This document shows, piece by piece, positions 16,846 through 25,423 of a DNA stretch of 64,000 nucleotides (position 1 is the first letter of the stretch; each line of letters starts with the position of its first letter). The stretch lies in contig NZ_VOSI01000004.1 in the NCBI RefSeq assembly GCF_019797745.1, positions 62,001 to 126,000 of the forward strand. The letters run 5' to 3'. Origin of the DNA: Edaphocola aurantiacus. Its GTDB lineage: Bacteria; Bacteroidota; Bacteroidia; Chitinophagales; Chitinophagaceae. The position numbers and the translations under genes are program-made. Under the pieces are notes generated by a model that saw only the letters and a list, made by a program, of their open reading frames with translations, was not told the DNA's origin and searched no databases.

Positions 16846-17778
16846 TTAAAAAACTAATGCTGCGGCACCCAGTATCGCTGCGTTTTTATGTTGCAGCGCC
16901 GATACCAGGAATTGTGGTTTGCGCTCTTTATAAACAAACAATAATTCTTCCTCAAATGCCTTTTGCGTAGGAACCAGCAAGTACTCTCTGGCATTAGCCA
17001 GTCCGCCGAAGAAAATAATTGCTTCCGGAGAAATGACTGTATGCACATGAGCCAGTATCTTACCCAGCACTTTACCGGTCTGGTTAAAGATTTCCATCGC
17101 CATAGGGTTGCCCATCATGGCGGCATCTGTAATCTCCTGCGAGGTTTCAAAAGGGATCAGTTTATTGGCCAGCATGATTTTCTGGGCAGTCACCAGTATA
17201 CCGGTCGCGGAAGCATAAGTCTCCAGGCAGCCTTTACGGCCGCAGCCACAGGGACGACCATTCGGCTTGGCTATAATATGACCTACCTCACCCGCCATGC
17301 CATCATGTCCATAGATCAGTTGCCCGTTAGATACGATACCACTGCCGATACCGGTACCCAGGGTGATGACCATAAAGTCCTTCATGCCTTTGGCCACGCC
17401 AAACTGCATTTCCCCCAAAGCCGCAGCCTTGGCATCATTGGTTACTACGGTATGCATGCCGACCATCTGTGCTGCAACCATATCCCTCAGCGGAATGTAG
17501 GTGCGCCAGGGCAGGTTGGCTGAACCGTTAATAACCCCGGTATGATAATTGGCACTCGGCGCACCGATGCCGATACCCCGTATCGGGCTTCTTTCTTTAT
17601 GCTGGTCCAGGATAGATTGCAGATGCAGGCAAAGGCCCTGAACAAAATCCTCCGGTGTGGAAAAGCTGTCCGTACGGATTCTTTGTTCTCTGGTGATATT
17701 ACCTGCTTCATCAACAAGCGCGAATTTGGTATAGGTGCCACCAATATCCACTCCTATGGCATATTTTTTATCGTTCAT
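16846..17778 (-). CDS. ROK-family sugar kinase (glucokinase-like)
   Basis: A 310-aa cytosolic ROK protein that phosphorylates a hexose, most likely glucose or another aldose, with ATP. The N-terminal phosphate-binding loop is GVDIGGTYTKFALVD. The middle holds a TLGTGIGSGIV loop and GEVGHI, with the catalytic-region Glu-His pair. The zinc site is CGCGRKGCLETYAS. There is no N-terminal DNA-binding domain, so it is a kinase rather than a ROK repressor. It is transcribed divergently from a sugar MFS transporter 51 bases away, consistent with uptake and phosphorylation of one sugar. Confidence 0.9.
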   Translation of the reverse strand: MNDKKYAIGVDIGGTYTKFALVDEAGNITREQRIRTDSFSTPEDFVQGLCLHLQSILDQHKERSPIRGIGIGAPSANYHTGVINGSANLPWRTYIPLRDMVAAQMVGMHTVVTNDAKAAALGEMQFGVAKGMKDFMVITLGTGIGSGIVSNGQLIYGHDGMAGEVGHIIAKPNGRPCGCGRKGCLETYASATGILVTAQKIMLANKLIPFETSQEITDAAMMGNPMAMEIFNQTGKVLGKILAHVHTVISPEAIIFFGGLANAREYLLVPTQKAFEEELLFVYKERKPQFLVSALQHKNAAILGAAALVF

Positions 17779-17814
17779 ATCTTAACTTAACAACAATAAT
17801 TGTACTTTAGACGC

Positions 17815-17822
17815 CAAAAATA
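17815..17822 (-). promoter_or_regulatory. -7 promoter box for the ROK kinase
   Basis: TATTTTTG on the minus strand, in the 51-base divergent region shared with the MFS gene; 36 bases before the ROK ATG. Confidence 0.55.
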
Positions 17823-17829
17823 TATATAA

Positions 17830-19152
17830 ATGCAGGATAATAATAAAAATAATTACGGCTTTGCATTGTTGATTATCGGGCTGCTCTTTTTCATCTTCGG
17901 TTTTATCACCTGGGCCAACAGCCAGCTGATTCCTTACCTGAAGCTTGCCTGTCAGCTGACGACTACCCAATCATATTATGTAGCCACTGCATTCTTTGCG
18001 GCATACTTTGTCATGTCCATACCCTCTTCCTATGTACTAAAAGCTACCGGCTTCAAGAAAGGAATGTCCCTGGGCCTGTTCATTATGGCTATTGGTGCCC
18101 TTATATTTATTCCTGCAGCCAATGCCCGCAGCTTCCCCCTGTTCCTGACCGGTCTGTTTATCATTGGCACGGGACTGGCACTGCTGCAAACCGCTTCCAA
18201 CCCTTATGCTGCAGCCATCGGACCTAAGGAAAGTGCTGCCCGTAGGATCAGTATTATGGGCGTATGTAATAAAATTGCGGGAATTATAGCCATATATACG
18301 CTGGGCGGCATCATTCTGAAAGATGGAGATGCCCTGGAGCAGCAACTCACTACAATGGATCCGGTAATGAAGGCGCAAACGCTGGATGCCCTGGCACAGA
18401 AAGTAATTACCCCATATACCTGGATTGCGGTTGCCTTTGCTGTTGTTGGTTTACTCCTGTTTTTTACCCACCTTCCTGAGATTCCGGATGAGGATAATGC
18501 ACCGGAAGTGCAAAATGCTACTGCTGTTCAGAAATCAAGCGTACTGGAGTTCCCGCACCTGGTGATCGGTGTGCTGGCCTTATTCCTGTATGTAGGGGTA
18601 GAGGTAATCAGTTATGATACCTTTACCGGCTTTGGTAAATACCTGGGTTATTCTCTGGATGTATCCAAACACCTGGCTACCTATACCGGTTATACCTTAT
18701 TACTGGGTTATGGGATCGGTATCTGGGCTATTCCCAAATATATCAGTCAGCGCAAAGCACTGGCGGTTGCCTGTATATTAAGCATGTTACTGGTAGTATT
18801 ATCGGTAACGACTAATGGAGAAGCTGGCCTGAAAACCTTTACCCTTATGGGGCAGGAGCTGAGCATACCAACGCATCCTGCGGTATGGTTCTTTGCCCTG
18901 TTAGGCTTTTCCAATTCGGTGATGTGGCCTGCGATCTTCCCTATGGCGATAGATGGCCTGGGTCGTTTTACCAAAATGGGTTCTGCACTGCTGATTATGG
19001 CCATTGTAGGCGGCGCAATTTTACCACCATTATATGGCCGCATATCTGAACTGAATGGCATCAATGTACAGACCGCTTATTATATGATGATTCCTGCATA
19101 TCTCTTTATCTTGTACTTCGCATTGAAAGGATACCGCATGGGAAAAAGATAA
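17830..19152 (+). CDS. Sugar MFS transporter (FucP/GluP-like)
   Basis: A 440-aa inner-membrane protein of about 12 helices, in the sugar:proton symporter group typified by FucP and Brucella GluP. Diagnostic stretches are LFFIFGFITWANSQLIPYLK in TM1, FFAAYFVMSIPSSYVLK in TM2, LLQTASNPYAAAIGP and SNSVMWPAIFPMAIDGLG in TM10. The substrate is probably glucose, galactose or fucose. The facing ROK kinase favours a hexose that needs phosphorylation after entry. The C-terminus GYRMGKR is short and cytosolic. A strong terminator follows, so it is monocistronic. Confidence 0.92.
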   Translation: MQDNNKNNYGFALLIIGLLFFIFGFITWANSQLIPYLKLACQLTTTQSYYVATAFFAAYFVMSIPSSYVLKATGFKKGMSLGLFIMAIGALIFIPAANARSFPLFLTGLFIIGTGLALLQTASNPYAAAIGPKESAARRISIMGVCNKIAGIIAIYTLGGIILKDGDALEQQLTTMDPVMKAQTLDALAQKVITPYTWIAVAFAVVGLLLFFTHLPEIPDEDNAPEVQNATAVQKSSVLEFPHLVIGVLALFLYVGVEVISYDTFTGFGKYLGYSLDVSKHLATYTGYTLLLGYGIGIWAIPKYISQRKALAVACILSMLLVVLSVTTNGEAGLKTFTLMGQELSIPTHPAVWFFALLGFSNSVMWPAIFPMAIDGLGRFTKMGSALLIMAIVGGAILPPLYGRISELNGINVQTAYYMMIPAYLFILYFALKGYRMGKR

Positions 19153-19171
19153 GTGGAAAGTGATATTAAAT

Positions 19172-19202
19172 AAAAAAGCCTGCACAAAGTGCAGGCTTTT
19201 TT
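19172..19202. terminator. Bidirectional terminator between MFS and PAP2-like genes
   Basis: AAAAAAGCCTGCAC pairs perfectly with GTGCAGGCTTTTTT around a three-base loop (14-bp stem). It lies between convergent stops at 19152 and 19223. Confidence 0.92.
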
Positions 19203-19222
19203 AGGGACAATTATGTAATGAA

Positions 19223-19924
19223 TTAATCAAAAATATTGATCAGACGGGTGATGTAGAAATAAGAAGCCAGCTGTGCCAGAATACCCAGGATATAACCCAG
19301 GCCTATCTCCCCATTGGTGTGTGCACGTAAAACCAGTCTTGCAGAACCGATGATACCGGCGATCAGCAGAGAGATCATCAGCGGCATAAACAGGTTGACA
19401 CGGCTTACGATCATGGCTACGATCAGGATACCAATCATTCCACCTGCGGCAGCGGCATGCATGCTCACTTTTTTAAAGATATTGACCATGAAAATGGCAA
19501 TGATACCCCAGAAATTACCCAGCAGGAAGATACGCAGTACCTGCGGTGCTACTTCCGGTTGTTTCATGTTCTTGAACACCATATACGCCCAGAAATAGAA
19601 GATCATGGTGGCGATCAGGGGAATAATTCTGTCTTTGGAATTATTCAGTTTGATGCTTTCAATGAAGTTTAAGCGCTTCAGCAGGAAAATAGTGACCAGA
19701 GGGAAAAAGATTGTATTCAGTGCGAGAATACCCGTCCAGCTATACATCGTTTTCATGGTAATATTACCAAAACTTACCCTGTTGATGCCATACAGCACAA
19801 AGGTCATAATAACCGGCATAAAGACCGGGTGGCACACAACAGAAACGATATTGGCCAGTATGCGCAATGGTTTCTTATGGTCGAGTGTATTGATTTTTAA
19901 ATGCGATTGAGGCATAAAAGGCAA
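19223..19924 (-). CDS. PAP2-like integral membrane protein
   Basis: A 233-aa protein with about six or seven membrane helices. It looks like a divergent PAP2 phosphatase: motif 1 is degenerate (NNSKDRIIPL), motif 2 may be KVSMHAAAAGG in place of PSGH, and motif 3 is SARLVLRAHTNGE in place of SRx5Hx3D. Key His residues of motifs 2 and 3 are present, while the Arg and Asp contexts are altered. Such proteins are common in Bacteroidota and are usually called hypothetical. It may act on lipid or isoprenoid phosphates, but activity is uncertain. A TATCTTCG box, one base off consensus, lies at 19937-19944 on the minus strand. Confidence 0.65.
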   Translation of the reverse strand: MPFMPQSHLKINTLDHKKPLRILANIVSVVCHPVFMPVIMTFVLYGINRVSFGNITMKTMYSWTGILALNTIFFPLVTIFLLKRLNFIESIKLNNSKDRIIPLIATMIFYFWAYMVFKNMKQPEVAPQVLRIFLLGNFWGIIAIFMVNIFKKVSMHAAAAGGMIGILIVAMIVSRVNLFMPLMISLLIAGIIGSARLVLRAHTNGEIGLGYILGILAQLASYFYITRLINIFD

Positions 19925-20000
19925 TAAATTTGGCTGCGAAGATAAAGTTATTTGACGGTTTTGCGGCCGCTAATATATTTAACGCCACATTATTAACAGC

Positions 20001-20034
20001 TTGAAGCAAACATTATGAAATTGTTGTATTTTTG
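20001..20034 (+). promoter_or_regulatory. Promoter of the 3-hydroxyacyl-CoA dehydrogenase gene
   Basis: TTG at 20001-20003 and an exact -7 box TATTTTTG at 20027-20034, 23 bases apart. The box lies inside the longest open frame, which proves that the ATG at 20015 is not the start. Confidence 0.65.
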
Positions 20035-20056
20035 TATGTTCTCAAAAAAATTAATA

Positions 20057-21022
20057 ATGTCAGAAACAGCAATTAAGGATATGGCAGAAGCAACCACAGT
20101 TATCAGCAATATTCAGCAAATTAAAACAGTATCTGTAATCGGTGCAGGTACTATGGGAAATGGTATCGTGCATGTATTTGCCCAAAACGGGTATAAAGTA
20201 CAAATGATCGATATCGCTCAGCCGGCCCTGGATAAGGCCCTGGCTAATATCGGTAAAAATATGGACCGCCAGATCACTAAAGGCAGTATTACCGAAGAGC
20301 AGAAAAATGCCGCCCTGGCAAACATCACTACCCATATCGATATGGAAGGCGGCCTGAGCGGCGCTGACCTGGTAGTGGAAGCAGCTACAGAAAATGTAGA
20401 CCTGAAACTGAAAATCTTTAAAGACATCGATCGTTTAGCTCCGGCTCATGCGATCCTGGCTACCAATACTTCTTCTATCTCTATTACCCGCATCGCTGCT
20501 GTAACGTCAAGACCAGCACAGGTTGTAGGTATGCACTTCATGAACCCGGTTCCGGTAATGAAGCTGGTAGAAATCATCAATGGTTATGCGACTACAAAAG
20601 AAGTTACACAAGTAATTTACGATCTGTCTGTACACATTGGTAAAGTACCTTGCGTAGTAAATGACTATCCTGGTTTTATCGCTAACCGCATCCTGATGCC
20701 AATGATCAATGAAGCGATCATCAGCCTGCAGGAAGGTGTAGCTGGTGTAGAAGAGATCGATACGATTATGAAATTAGGTATGGCTCATCCGATGGGACCA
20801 CTGCAACTGGCAGACTTTATCGGTCTGGATACCTGCCTGTCTATCCTGAACGTACTGCATAACGGTTTCGGTAATCCTAAATATGCTCCTGCTGCTTTAC
20901 TGACCAATATGGTACAGGCGGGCCGTCTGGGTGCTAAATCCGGAGAAGGTTTCTACAAATACACTTCAGGTAGCAAAGAACTGGTGGTAAGCGATAGCTT
21001 TGCCGGTAATCAATGGAAGTAA
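20057..21022 (+). CDS. 3-hydroxyacyl-CoA (3-hydroxybutyryl-CoA) dehydrogenase
   Basis: A 321-aa soluble enzyme oxidising 3-hydroxyacyl-CoA to 3-ketoacyl-CoA with NAD. The Rossmann motif is VIGAGTMGNGIVHVFAQNG. The catalytic region contains ATNTSSISITRIA and GMHFMNPVPVMKLVEII, with the active-site His in HFMNP, and the C-terminal dimerisation domain contains NDYPGFIANRILMPMINEA and GMAHPMGPLQLADFIGLD. It is the short, single-domain type, as in butyrate and PHB metabolism, with about 28 extra N-terminal residues. The start at 20057 is set by the promoter box upstream. A second ATG at 20081 is possible. Its codon bias suggests high expression. Confidence 0.93.
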   Translation: MSETAIKDMAEATTVISNIQQIKTVSVIGAGTMGNGIVHVFAQNGYKVQMIDIAQPALDKALANIGKNMDRQITKGSITEEQKNAALANITTHIDMEGGLSGADLVVEAATENVDLKLKIFKDIDRLAPAHAILATNTSSISITRIAAVTSRPAQVVGMHFMNPVPVMKLVEIINGYATTKEVTQVIYDLSVHIGKVPCVVNDYPGFIANRILMPMINEAIISLQEGVAGVEEIDTIMKLGMAHPMGPLQLADFIGLDTCLSILNVLHNGFGNPKYAPAALLTNMVQAGRLGAKSGEGFYKYTSGSKELVVSDSFAGNQWK

Positions 21023-21055
21023 TAATATAGCACAGGCAACCTGTTGCTGCATTTG

Positions 21056-21101
21056 CATAAAAAGGAACGGGCCGATATATATCGGCCCGTTCCTTTTTAT
21101 G
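21056..21101. terminator. 46-nt perfect palindrome, bidirectional terminator
   Basis: A perfect palindrome with centre GATATATATC and arms CATAAAAAGGAACGGGCC / GGCCCGTTCCTTTTTATG. It lies between convergent genes ending at 21022 and 21135, with a T5 run in each direction, so it should stop both transcripts. Confidence 0.9.
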
Positions 21102-21134
21102 TTTAAGGTTTCTTTGTAGAACCTTGGGGAAAAT

Positions 21135-21659
21135 TTAGTCTAAAGTCTTTATCCAGGATGCCAGGCTATCATATTGCTCATCGATCCATTCATTAGGCAG
21201 TTCCTGTGCCGGCTGGGTAGTATGCAGGAATACCGTTTTCATACCCATGCTTCTGCCAAATTTCATATCACTGTAATTATTGCCGATCATAACCGATCGG
21301 GCAAAATCTATATCTTTAAAATCTTCCTGGGCCTTCAATGCCATACCTGTATTTGGTTTGCGCATCAGGTCATCACTATGCAATGCCGGAGCATGATAAA
21401 AGCAGTCGATGTGGCCCTGGTGTGGCGTTAATGCCTCTTGTATACTTTGGTGAATCTCTTCCAGGTCCTGGCTTGTCATCAAGCCTTTGCCGATACCCCT
21501 CTGGTTGGTCACCACCAGCACCAGGTCAAAGTATTTGCGGGCACGGGCAATCGCTTCCAGCGCGCCTTCATAAAAATGTAATTCTGAAGGATTGAAAATA
21601 TAACTTCCTTCTTTTTCAATGTTGATCACCCCATCGCGATCCAGGAATAATGCTCTCAT
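21135..21659 (-). CDS. gmhB: HAD phosphatase, GmhB-like (heptose bisphosphate phosphatase)
   Basis: A 174-aa histidinol-phosphatase-type HAD protein. Motif I is FLDRDGVINIE with the nucleophile Asp, motif II is VVTNQRGIGKG, then RKPNTGMALKA with the motif III Lys, and IGNNYSDMKFGRSMGMKTVFL with the acidic motif IV. These match GmhB, which removes the C7 phosphate from D-glycero-D-manno-heptose 1,7-bisphosphate. The zinc loop of standard GmhB (CxH followed by CxC) is reduced to CFYHAP with no CxC, so it is a zinc-less variant. It is the last gene of the seven-gene operon, three bases after the nucleotidyltransferase, and the gmhA neighbour supports a heptose role. Confidence 0.85.
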   Translation of the reverse strand: MRALFLDRDGVINIEKEGSYIFNPSELHFYEGALEAIARARKYFDLVLVVTNQRGIGKGLMTSQDLEEIHQSIQEALTPHQGHIDCFYHAPALHSDDLMRKPNTGMALKAQEDFKDIDFARSVMIGNNYSDMKFGRSMGMKTVFLHTTQPAQELPNEWIDEQYDSLASWIKTLD

Positions 21660-21662
21660 GTT

Positions 21663-22355
21663 TTACTGTCCGATCTCTTTTTGCGCCCGTAAGTAATCTT
21701 CCTCCACGCCTATGTCTATAAAATATCCTTCATTAATATATCCCTTCAGGCTATGCTTATCTGCTTCCGGTTCAAAGAATTCTTTTTCCAGGGAGAAGCG
21801 GTCCTGCATATCCTTAAGTAGGGTAGTGGTATGGTTCAGCAGGTAAATGCCACCGTTGATGAGGCCCTTGTCGCAGGCCTGCTTTTCGCGGAAGCCGGTA
21901 ATGTATTGGTCTTCGTCCAGGATAACCGTACCATAACGCTCAAATTGTTGCATCGGCTTTAAGGCAATCACTGCTTTGACCTCGTCGTTGAGTCCTTCGC
22001 TCATTTCCCTCAGGGGGATGTCGAACAACGTATCACCATTGAGTACAAAACACTGATCAGAATGGCATTTCAGCAAAGCCCTTTTCAATCCGCCGCCCGT
22101 GCCCAGGGGTTCTTTCTCAATCACCCAACTGATCTTGAACGTAAAGGCTTTGGTTTTGAGCCATTCCAGTACCATCTCATATTTATAACCCAGAGATAAG
22201 ATCACATGATCGCAATATTGCTGCTCCAGGTAGTGAAACAGGTGTGCGAGGAAAGGCTGACCATTGACTGGTGCCAGGCATTTAGGTACATCCGGTACGA
22301 TGTGTTGTAAACGGGTGCCCAGGCCGCCCGCCAGTACGATACATTCCATACTCAT
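21663..22355 (-). CDS. Heptose-1-phosphate nucleotidyltransferase (HddC-like)
   Basis: A 230-aa sugar-nucleotide pyrophosphorylase with the GT-A-like fold. The start CIVLAGGLGTRLQHIVPDVPK carries the nucleotide loop and catalytic Lys of LAGGxGTRL...PK enzymes. GTGGGLKRAL, NGDTLFDIP and the C-terminal GYFIDIGVEEDYLRAQ complete the family pattern. Between gmhA-like and gmhB-like genes it most likely makes GDP-D-glycero-alpha-D-manno-heptose (HddC role); a different NDP-sugar cannot be excluded. The gaps to its neighbours are 6 and 3 bases. No sugar kinase (HddA) is encoded in the operon, although the GDP route needs one. Confidence 0.85.
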   Translation of the reverse strand: MSMECIVLAGGLGTRLQHIVPDVPKCLAPVNGQPFLAHLFHYLEQQYCDHVILSLGYKYEMVLEWLKTKAFTFKISWVIEKEPLGTGGGLKRALLKCHSDQCFVLNGDTLFDIPLREMSEGLNDEVKAVIALKPMQQFERYGTVILDEDQYITGFREKQACDKGLINGGIYLLNHTTTLLKDMQDRFSLEKEFFEPEADKHSLKGYINEGYFIDIGVEEDYLRAQKEIGQ

Positions 22356-22361
22356 ATCTTT

Positions 22362-22940
22362 TTAGCCTTTGAATAATGCTGCTTCAACCAACTGACAGGC
22401 GATATGCCCCAGGGTAATATGGCACTCCTGGATACGTGGCGTATCATCAGAAGGAATATTGATCAGTATATCAGAGAGGTCTTTCATCGCCCCGCCGGTA
22501 CTGCCGGTAAAGGCCACTGTAATGATGCCCATTTCCCGTGCCTGTTCAAATGCTTTTACTATATTGGTAGAATTACCGGAAGTGCTCAGTCCTATAAGGA
22601 CATCGCCCTTCTTGCCGGAGCCTTTCAGTAAGCGGCTGTATACCATATCATACCCGTAATCATTGGCTACAGCTGTCAGGTAAGAAGTATTGCAGTGCAG
22701 TGCTTCGCTGGGCAGGGGATCGCGGTCTGTGTAGAAACGACCGGAAAACTCTGCTGCCAGGTGCTGTGCGTCTGCTGCCGAGCCGCCATTGCCGCAGAAC
22801 AGGACTTTACCTCCATTACGGAAGGTTTCTGTGATCTGTTCTGTCAATGATTGTACACGGGCAATCAGTTCCTGGTCTTCCAGGATTTGTTGCTTTACGT
22901 CTATAGAACGTTGAAGTATTGCTTGAATTGAAGAGGTCAT
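22362..22940 (-). CDS. gmhA: Sedoheptulose-7-phosphate isomerase (SIS domain)
   Basis: A 192-aa cytosolic enzyme turning sedoheptulose 7-phosphate into D-glycero-D-manno-heptose 7-phosphate, the first step of nucleotide-heptose synthesis. The SIS core shows FCGNGGSAADAQHLAAEFSGRF, with the His and Glu of the metal site in HLAAEF, and GLSTSGNSTNIVKAF. The second metal and active-site segment is IQECHITLGHIACQLVE. The length is typical of GmhA. Its ATG overlaps the ketosynthase stop by four bases (ATGA-type overlap), so translation is coupled to the upstream acyl-chain genes. Confidence 0.93.
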   Translation of the reverse strand: MTSSIQAILQRSIDVKQQILEDQELIARVQSLTEQITETFRNGGKVLFCGNGGSAADAQHLAAEFSGRFYTDRDPLPSEALHCNTSYLTAVANDYGYDMVYSRLLKGSGKKGDVLIGLSTSGNSTNIVKAFEQAREMGIITVAFTGSTGGAMKDLSDILINIPSDDTPRIQECHITLGHIACQLVEAALFKG

Positions 22941-24064
22941 TGTTTTACTTTTTTAGACCATACCAGTGCCGCATTACAGCCACCGAATCCGGCAGCAGTT
23001 TTTGCAAAATGCGCGACAGGCTGATGGCCGATCGAGGTAATAACGTGTAAAGGTACGCTGGTATTGCTTTCCTGGAAGCCCGGTACCGGAATCAGGGTAT
23101 CCTGTTCCATAGCTTTAAGGCTGATGATACTTTCCAGCAGGCCCGAGGCACCCAGTGTATGCCCGAAATAAGGTTTAAGGCTGTGTACCGGTACTGCCGA
23201 CAGAGCAGCATGACCAATAGCCTTAGCTTCCATTTCATCATTATAATTAGTTGCCGTTCCGTGTGCAGAAATGAAACCGATATTCTGTGGTTCAAGCTGT
23301 GCTTCAGCAAGGCTCTGGCTGATGGCCATGCCCAGTTCTGCTCCCGTTTTGGACGGGCCGGAGAGGTGGTTGGCATCATTGCTGATGCTGCCGCCGCTGA
23401 GTACCGCAGTGTGGCTGCTATATTGTATATCAGTACTCAATACAATACAGGCCGCAGCTTCACCCAGGTTCAATCCTTTTCTTTCCGCATCGAAGGGACG
23501 GCACTGCTCATCTGAAAGTGCCTGGAAAGAATTGAAGCCGGCAAGCACGAAATCGCTGATTACATCACAACCTGCTACAACAGCATGTTTGTACAGACCA
23601 GCCTCCAGCATACGTCTGGCGGTGATCTGGGCAGCTGCCCCGGAGATACAGGCTACCGATACATTAATAACCGGGTTGGGGTGTTTGAAATAAGCAGCAA
23701 TGCGTTGAGCCGCAGCGGGAATAGATGCCAGTGCTTTGCGCTCCGGATCATTGATCCATTCTATATTTCCTTTGGTCGTAGATAAGATCAGTACGGTATC
23801 AGGATCTGTCAGGCTGATGGCTGTTGCAGATAAGGCCTGTTGTATCGCCGCAATACACATCTGCTCAAAACGGCTGTAACCGTTTAGTGCTGCTGTGTTG
23901 AGTGCATCATATTGTGCCTCCTGCATTTTGCCCAGCATAAAAGTATTGCCGTCGGGAAAAGACACCGGACGAATGGCGCTTGTGCCATTTAGTACCGCCT
24001 CGTATACCGAGTCGGTATCAAAGCCCAGGGGGCTGATTATAGCGTCGGAAACATGGTAAATCAT
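22937..24064 (-). CDS. Beta-ketoacyl-ACP synthase (FabF-like, specialised)
   Basis: A 375-aa ketosynthase that condenses an ACP-bound extender with an acyl chain. The catalytic triad is complete: Cys139 in NVSVACISGAAAQ, His268 in ISAHGTATNYNDEMEA and His302 in LKPYFGHTLGASG. It is shorter than housekeeping FabF (about 410 aa), as are the accessory ketosynthases of aryl-polyene, flexirubin and related clusters. The C-terminus AAGFGGCNAALVWSK is normal. It lies two bases after the dehydratase-like gene and overlaps gmhA. The acyl product is unknown. Confidence 0.88.
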   Translation of the reverse strand: MIYHVSDAIISPLGFDTDSVYEAVLNGTSAIRPVSFPDGNTFMLGKMQEAQYDALNTAALNGYSRFEQMCIAAIQQALSATAISLTDPDTVLILSTTKGNIEWINDPERKALASIPAAAQRIAAYFKHPNPVINVSVACISGAAAQITARRMLEAGLYKHAVVAGCDVISDFVLAGFNSFQALSDEQCRPFDAERKGLNLGEAAACIVLSTDIQYSSHTAVLSGGSISNDANHLSGPSKTGAELGMAISQSLAEAQLEPQNIGFISAHGTATNYNDEMEAKAIGHAALSAVPVHSLKPYFGHTLGASGLLESIISLKAMEQDTLIPVPGFQESNTSVPLHVITSIGHQPVAHFAKTAAGFGGCNAALVWSKKVKQ

Positions 24065-24066
24065 AT

Positions 24067-24471
24067 TTACTTGTTTTCCTCCTGTAAAAATATTTTGTAT
24101 TCTGCGCGGGCAATCAGTTTATCTCCCGAATGAATGATCCCGTTAACGATAAAGGCATTCATCACCTGCTGTACATTGGTTGTAGTCGTGGTGATCTGCT
24201 CACCCACTTTAGGCAATGCATGTATCTCCAGTTGTTTTACCTGCCCTATAAAACCCACAGGCGGAGCCGCATGATGCTGTGCCGCCATATATCCCGTACC
24301 CGCAGCAGCGGTCTGGGCCATGTTTTCAATAAGGCCGGGTTCCGTAAAATATCCTTCCGATACAAACAGATGCTCTTCAGGTATGCGAAAAGTAGTAGTA
24401 GTCTGCTGCTCATTTGCTTCTGTGATCTCGTCGATCATGACAAAAGGAGCAGCCTGAGGTATATATTGCAC
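24067..24471 (-). CDS. Hotdog-fold dehydratase-like protein (FabZ/ApeP-like)
   Basis: A 134-aa single hotdog domain. PQAAPFVMIDEI at the N-terminus and GLIENMAQTAAAGTGY with the central hotdog helix match 3-hydroxyacyl-ACP dehydratases, including those of aryl-polyene clusters. The conserved Glu is present in GLIENMAQ, but the HFPG stretch carrying the FabZ catalytic His is replaced by EGYFTEPG, so ordinary dehydratase chemistry is doubtful. It may be a thioesterase-like, non-catalytic or altered enzyme. It sits between the acyltransferase (42-base gap) and the ketosynthase (2-base gap). Confidence 0.72.
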   Translation of the reverse strand: MQYIPQAAPFVMIDEITEANEQQTTTTFRIPEEHLFVSEGYFTEPGLIENMAQTAAAGTGYMAAQHHAAPPVGFIGQVKQLEIHALPKVGEQITTTTTNVQQVMNAFIVNGIIHSGDKLIARAEYKIFLQEENK

Positions 24472-24513
24472 AATCGTTTGCTGTTGATACTTAAGGCGTG
24501 AAGTTACGATAAT

Positions 24514-25401
24514 TTACGCTTTCTGCTCTTCCCAAAAATCGAAGTAGTTAAACCACTGATCCGGGTATTGCTGTACTTTTTCTTCCAGCGCAGCCACATA
24601 ATCTTCCAGCATACGCTCGGCGCCCAGCATGCCACGTCCTTCGTAGACCTGTGGTACCGTTGCCGTAAAATGATAATGCAGATCGGCCAGTTTCAGCGTA
24701 AATACGATACTTACCGGTGCGCGCAGCTTGCTTGCGAGAATGAACGGACCTAATGGGAAAAGGGCTTCCTTGCCCAGGAAATCATGCTTAATTGTACGTG
24801 TGCCAGGCACATAACGATCGGCATGGAGGCATATCAGCTCATTACGGCTAAGGGCCGCTGACATCTCATATATATGCGACATGTCATCTTTGATGAAAAT
24901 AATATTGAAGGTTTTCTTATCCGCAACCTTATCCAGGTATTGTTTGATCTGGGTGTCTTCGCCATCGTACATTACGATATTGATCACCGTTTCCAGTCGC
25001 TCCAGCAGCTGACCGGCCAGTTCATAATTGCCCAGGTGCGCACTCACGATAATGCCGCCTTTACCGGCATCAACCATATCATTCAGGTTACGCTCTCCTT
25101 CCCGTGTAATGGTAAACGGATTTTTGCGCGTACTGAACAGATATATTTTATCGAGAATAGTCTGCCCAAAACGGATAATGTTTTTACGGATCAATTTACG
25201 GGCAGCATGGGAGTCCATGCCCAGGCGTTCCTGGTACAGGTATTTTAGGGGACGGGTAGCAGCCGGTACAAAGAAAATGTAATACCAGCCTACTATATAC
25301 AGTAACGCATAGGCTGGTTTGAGACCACCTATGCGTAACAGGAAGATAAATATTTTATATCCTAATGCGGATCCTTGAGATTTTCCACTCCACTGAGCCA
25401 T
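24514..25401 (-). CDS. LpxL/HtrB-like lysophospholipid acyltransferase
   Basis: A 295-aa membrane-anchored acyltransferase. The catalytic HX4E motif is at His122-Glu127 (VSAHLGNYELAG), followed by a substrate region (LHADRYVPGTRTIKHDFLGK and APVSIVFTLK) typical of the lipid A secondary acyltransferase family. An N-terminal hydrophobic helix (YALLYIVGWYYIFFV) anchors it to the inner membrane. In flexirubin and aryl-polyene clusters, such enzymes attach the ACP-borne chain to a lipid or headgroup. Here it follows an ACP gene by 22 bases, so it probably transfers the chain made by this operon. Classical lipid A acylation is the alternative. Confidence 0.85.
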   Translation of the reverse strand: MAQWSGKSQGSALGYKIFIFLLRIGGLKPAYALLYIVGWYYIFFVPAATRPLKYLYQERLGMDSHAARKLIRKNIIRFGQTILDKIYLFSTRKNPFTITREGERNLNDMVDAGKGGIIVSAHLGNYELAGQLLERLETVINIVMYDGEDTQIKQYLDKVADKKTFNIIFIKDDMSHIYEMSAALSRNELICLHADRYVPGTRTIKHDFLGKEALFPLGPFILASKLRAPVSIVFTLKLADLHYHFTATVPQVYEGRGMLGAERMLEDYVAALEEKVQQYPDQWFNYFDFWEEQKA

Positions 25402-25423
25402 AATAAGGGCAATAGTTCTGGTA

